The notes under the pieces were generated by a model. The model did not search any database. It was not told where the DNA came from and saw only the letters and a list, made by a program, of their open reading frames with translations. Shown one piece after another: positions 62,267-64,000 of a DNA stretch of 64,000 nt. Every line of letters begins with the position of its first letter. The stretch's first letter is position 1. The DNA comes from Bacteroidota bacterium (GTDB lineage: Bacteria; Bacteroidota; Ignavibacteria; Ignavibacteriales; Melioribacteraceae): assembly GCA_018818065.1 (NCBI GenBank), contig JAHISV010000012.1, positions 496,001 to 560,000 of the forward strand. The letters run 5' to 3'. The translations under genes and the position numbers were made by a program.

Positions 62267-64000
62267 TCACATTTTTACTTGAATTCCCAATTCTACCGAT
62301 CTTCCATAATCCTGAATTGCCGTCTGTAAATATTCAAAAGCCTGATAGGTATCATCTGTTCTATTATTTACATTAACAATATTTGCGAAGATGATTATGT
62401 TCTCAGCTATTTGTTGTTTGAGAGAAATATCCCATCTAACAAAACCGGCATTGTAGGTATCCAATAATTCTGCTGAACCAATATTATTCACGCTGCCATC
62501 CTGATAGAACATTGAAACTCTTGCTGAGAAGTCACTCAGATCATACCCCAATGATAGATTAATAATTTGATTTGCCTGTCCGGGGATATTCCCCTCTCTT
62601 AACCCTTTGTTATAGTTAAAAACCACATATGGCGGAGTGTTAATTCTGCTGGTTGTTACACCATAATAAGGGAAATGTGTAGAAGAATAAATTCGAGCAT
62701 AATTAAATCCGATTACTATTCCTTTGAGAAAATCAGGTACCGGATATAATTGGAAATTTGTCTGCAATTCAAACTCGAAACCTTTTACCGTCGATTCAGG
62801 TAAATTTATTGGTGTCCTTAAAGTGTTTCTTGTGTAAAGATTATTTATACCAAATTGATTATTCGCCAAAGGTGGGATCCCAAATTCCGGAAGTCCCTCG
62901 GTAACCAAATCCTGTGTTACATTGGTAGTATAAATAGCTGAAATGTCTTTTATATCTTTATAGAAGTACCCAAAAGAAACGAATCCAAGTGTTGGTTCAT
63001 AGAATGACAGATACGCATCGTAGTTATTTGAGCGAGCGGGTTTCAGATCACTGTTGCCCTTATAAACATTCGTTGCACCAAAGTTATTCAACGATTGAGA
63101 TGGGATTAAATAGTTATAATCAGGTCTGGATAAGGTCCGTGTATAAGAGAGTCTAATATCAAACCATTCTGTTGGTTTTACTCTTAAATGAATCATGGGA
63201 AGTAAATCATTATATTTTACTGTTGATGTAGTGTCACTTATAATGAAATCATTATCATTCGGGGTTGGCGCATTACTTACTAAACTTACAAATGTGTTCC
63301 CAAAATATTTATTATTAACCGCCTCGAACCGTAGACCTGGAATAAATGTAATTAGAGTACCAAAATTAAATCTCGGCATAAAGTAAGCTGCTGATACATT
63401 TTCTTCAGCTTTGTAATTCGGGATGCCCGCGGAGGTTCCAACAGAACTTCTATAGGCGTAAAATTTACTGTTTACATATCTCGCAGAAGAGGAATATTCA
63501 TCATAAAATGATCTATTGCTCCCTGCATCGAGTATAAGACCAAGTTCAGCTCTGCCATCCAAAAAATTACTAGGGGTGTAATCAGGATCAAGAAAATCTT
63601 CGGCGTTTAATTTGCCCGCCTGCCCTGGCTGTGTTAATAAGTATGCCCAAAATTGAGCTTCTTCATATCGCCTTTCTCTATTGATATGTTTAAGCTTTCC
63701 ACCAAATTTAATATATCCATTAATATCAGAACCAAAATTAAAATGATATTTAAAATTTAGCTGCCCCGTATAATTTCTTTCCTGCACATCTTCTTTCATG
63801 AATTGTGTAGTATAAAGAGGAGCTGTACTGTCAACACCAACAAATTTATAATAATCAAGCGCGTTTTGTTCCTTTGATACATCATTAGCATTTGGGAAAT
63901 CAGGCGTTTCATTAAATCGCATCCAGTGGTCGAATGGACGTTCATTTCTGGAATATGAGAACGAAGCTGACCAGTCAGTTTCGAATTGCCCAAACGTGTG
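62267..64000 (-). CDS. TonB-dependent outer membrane receptor, C-terminal part, cut by window edge
   Basis: The reading frame stays open to the right edge; 577 residues of beta-barrel are visible, ending in SVELGIQVKM. The Met at 63922 is internal, not the start. Blocks such as WFDIRLSYTRTLSRPDYNYL, LKPARSNNYDAYLSFY and FANIVNVNNRTDDTYQ match the barrel of the receptor at 42906-45923 (for example MNIRLAAYKALARPDFN), so it is of the same class. Signal peptide, plug and promoter are outside the window. It is followed by the T9SS beta-helix gene. Confidence 0.93.
   Translation of the reverse strand, partial: HTFGQFETDWSASFSYSRNERPFDHWMRFNETPDFPNANDVSKEQNALDYYKFVGVDSTAPLYTTQFMKEDVQERNYTGQLNFKYHFNFGSDINGYIKFGGKLKHINRERRYEEAQFWAYLLTQPGQAGKLNAEDFLDPDYTPSNFLDGRAELGLILDAGSNRSFYDEYSSSARYVNSKFYAYRSSVGTSAGIPNYKAEENVSAAYFMPRFNFGTLITFIPGLRFEAVNNKYFGNTFVSLVSNAPTPNDNDFIISDTTSTVKYNDLLPMIHLRVKPTEWFDIRLSYTRTLSRPDYNYLIPSQSLNNFGATNVYKGNSDLKPARSNNYDAYLSFYEPTLGFVSFGYFYKDIKDISAIYTTNVTQDLVTEGLPEFGIPPLANNQFGINNLYTRNTLRTPINLPESTVKGFEFELQTNFQLYPVPDFLKGIVIGFNYARIYSSTHFPYYGVTTSRINTPPYVVFNYNKGLREGNIPGQANQIINLSLGYDLSDFSARVSMFYQDGSVNNIGSAELLDTYNAGFVRWDISLKQQIAENIIIFANIVNVNNRTDDTYQAFEYLQTAIQDYGRSVELGIQVKM

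Overview
The window is one large carbohydrate-utilisation region, aimed mainly at pectin, with the left end of central sugar-acid metabolism attached. It looks like a chromosome segment of an AT-rich bacterium of the Fibrobacterota-Chlorobiota-Bacteroidota group, most likely Ignavibacteriota. The evidence is the C-terminal type IX secretion (T9SS) sorting domain with the NYPNPFNP signature on six large exported proteins, a PorV/PorQ-family protein, large TonB-dependent receptors with an N-terminal carboxypeptidase-regulatory-like domain, TRAP transport, and LacI regulators in place of the hybrid two-component or SusR regulators usual in Bacteroides. The phylum call is inference; Calditrichota or deep Bacteroidota cannot be excluded. 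No rRNA, tRNA, CRISPR array or insertion sequence was seen.

Layout. (1) 1-6741, minus strand: a promoter with twin LacI-type operators drives lacI, uxaE (tagaturonate epimerase), an SDR (probable fructuronate/mannonate oxidoreductase), kdgK, a LarA-family nickel racemase/epimerase homologue and gnd (cut by the left edge). (2) 6789-36721, minus strand: 21 co-oriented, tightly spaced genes ending at an intrinsic terminator. They run from the surface inwards: PL1 lyase, PL10-like protein, TonB receptor, a 723-residue secreted protein, PorV-like protein, GH43, a CE12-GH28 fusion, two CE8 pectin esterases, an alpha/beta-hydrolase, a DUF4861-like lipoprotein, eda, a HAD phosphatase, a DctPQM TRAP transporter, kduI, kduD, an aldo/keto reductase, a secreted cupin and PL10. 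(3) 36763-42302, minus strand: a T9SS beta-helix protein with its own terminator, uxaC, a second LacI regulator and GH105. (4) 42303-48406, plus strand: a 603-base regulatory region with operator-like palindromes, then a TonB receptor and a T9SS beta-helix protein, then a terminator. (5) 48464-64000, minus strand: a second TonB receptor (cut by the right edge) plus T9SS beta-helix pair and terminator, then GH3, DUF2264, two tandem SSS symporters, a beta-helix protein with an inserted DNRLRE-like module, a polysaccharide deacetylase-like protein and an alginate-lyase-family lipoprotein.

How it fits together. Secreted lyases, esterases and hydrolases would cut methylated and acetylated pectin. 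The TonB receptors would import oligomers, and periplasmic PL, GH105, GH28 and GH43 enzymes would finish them. TRAP and SSS carriers would bring in uronates. Unsaturated uronate goes through KduI and KduD to 2-keto-3-deoxygluconate (KDG); galacturonate goes through UxaC, UxaE and the SDR to mannonate. KdgK and Eda then yield pyruvate and glyceraldehyde-3-phosphate. No mannonate dehydratase (UxuA) is visible. The LarA homologue beside gnd suggests an alternative mannonate-to-gluconate exit.

The most unusual feature is that none of the three TonB receptors has a SusD partner. Two are followed by related T9SS-sorted beta-helix proteins, and one by a secreted protein plus a PorV-like barrel.
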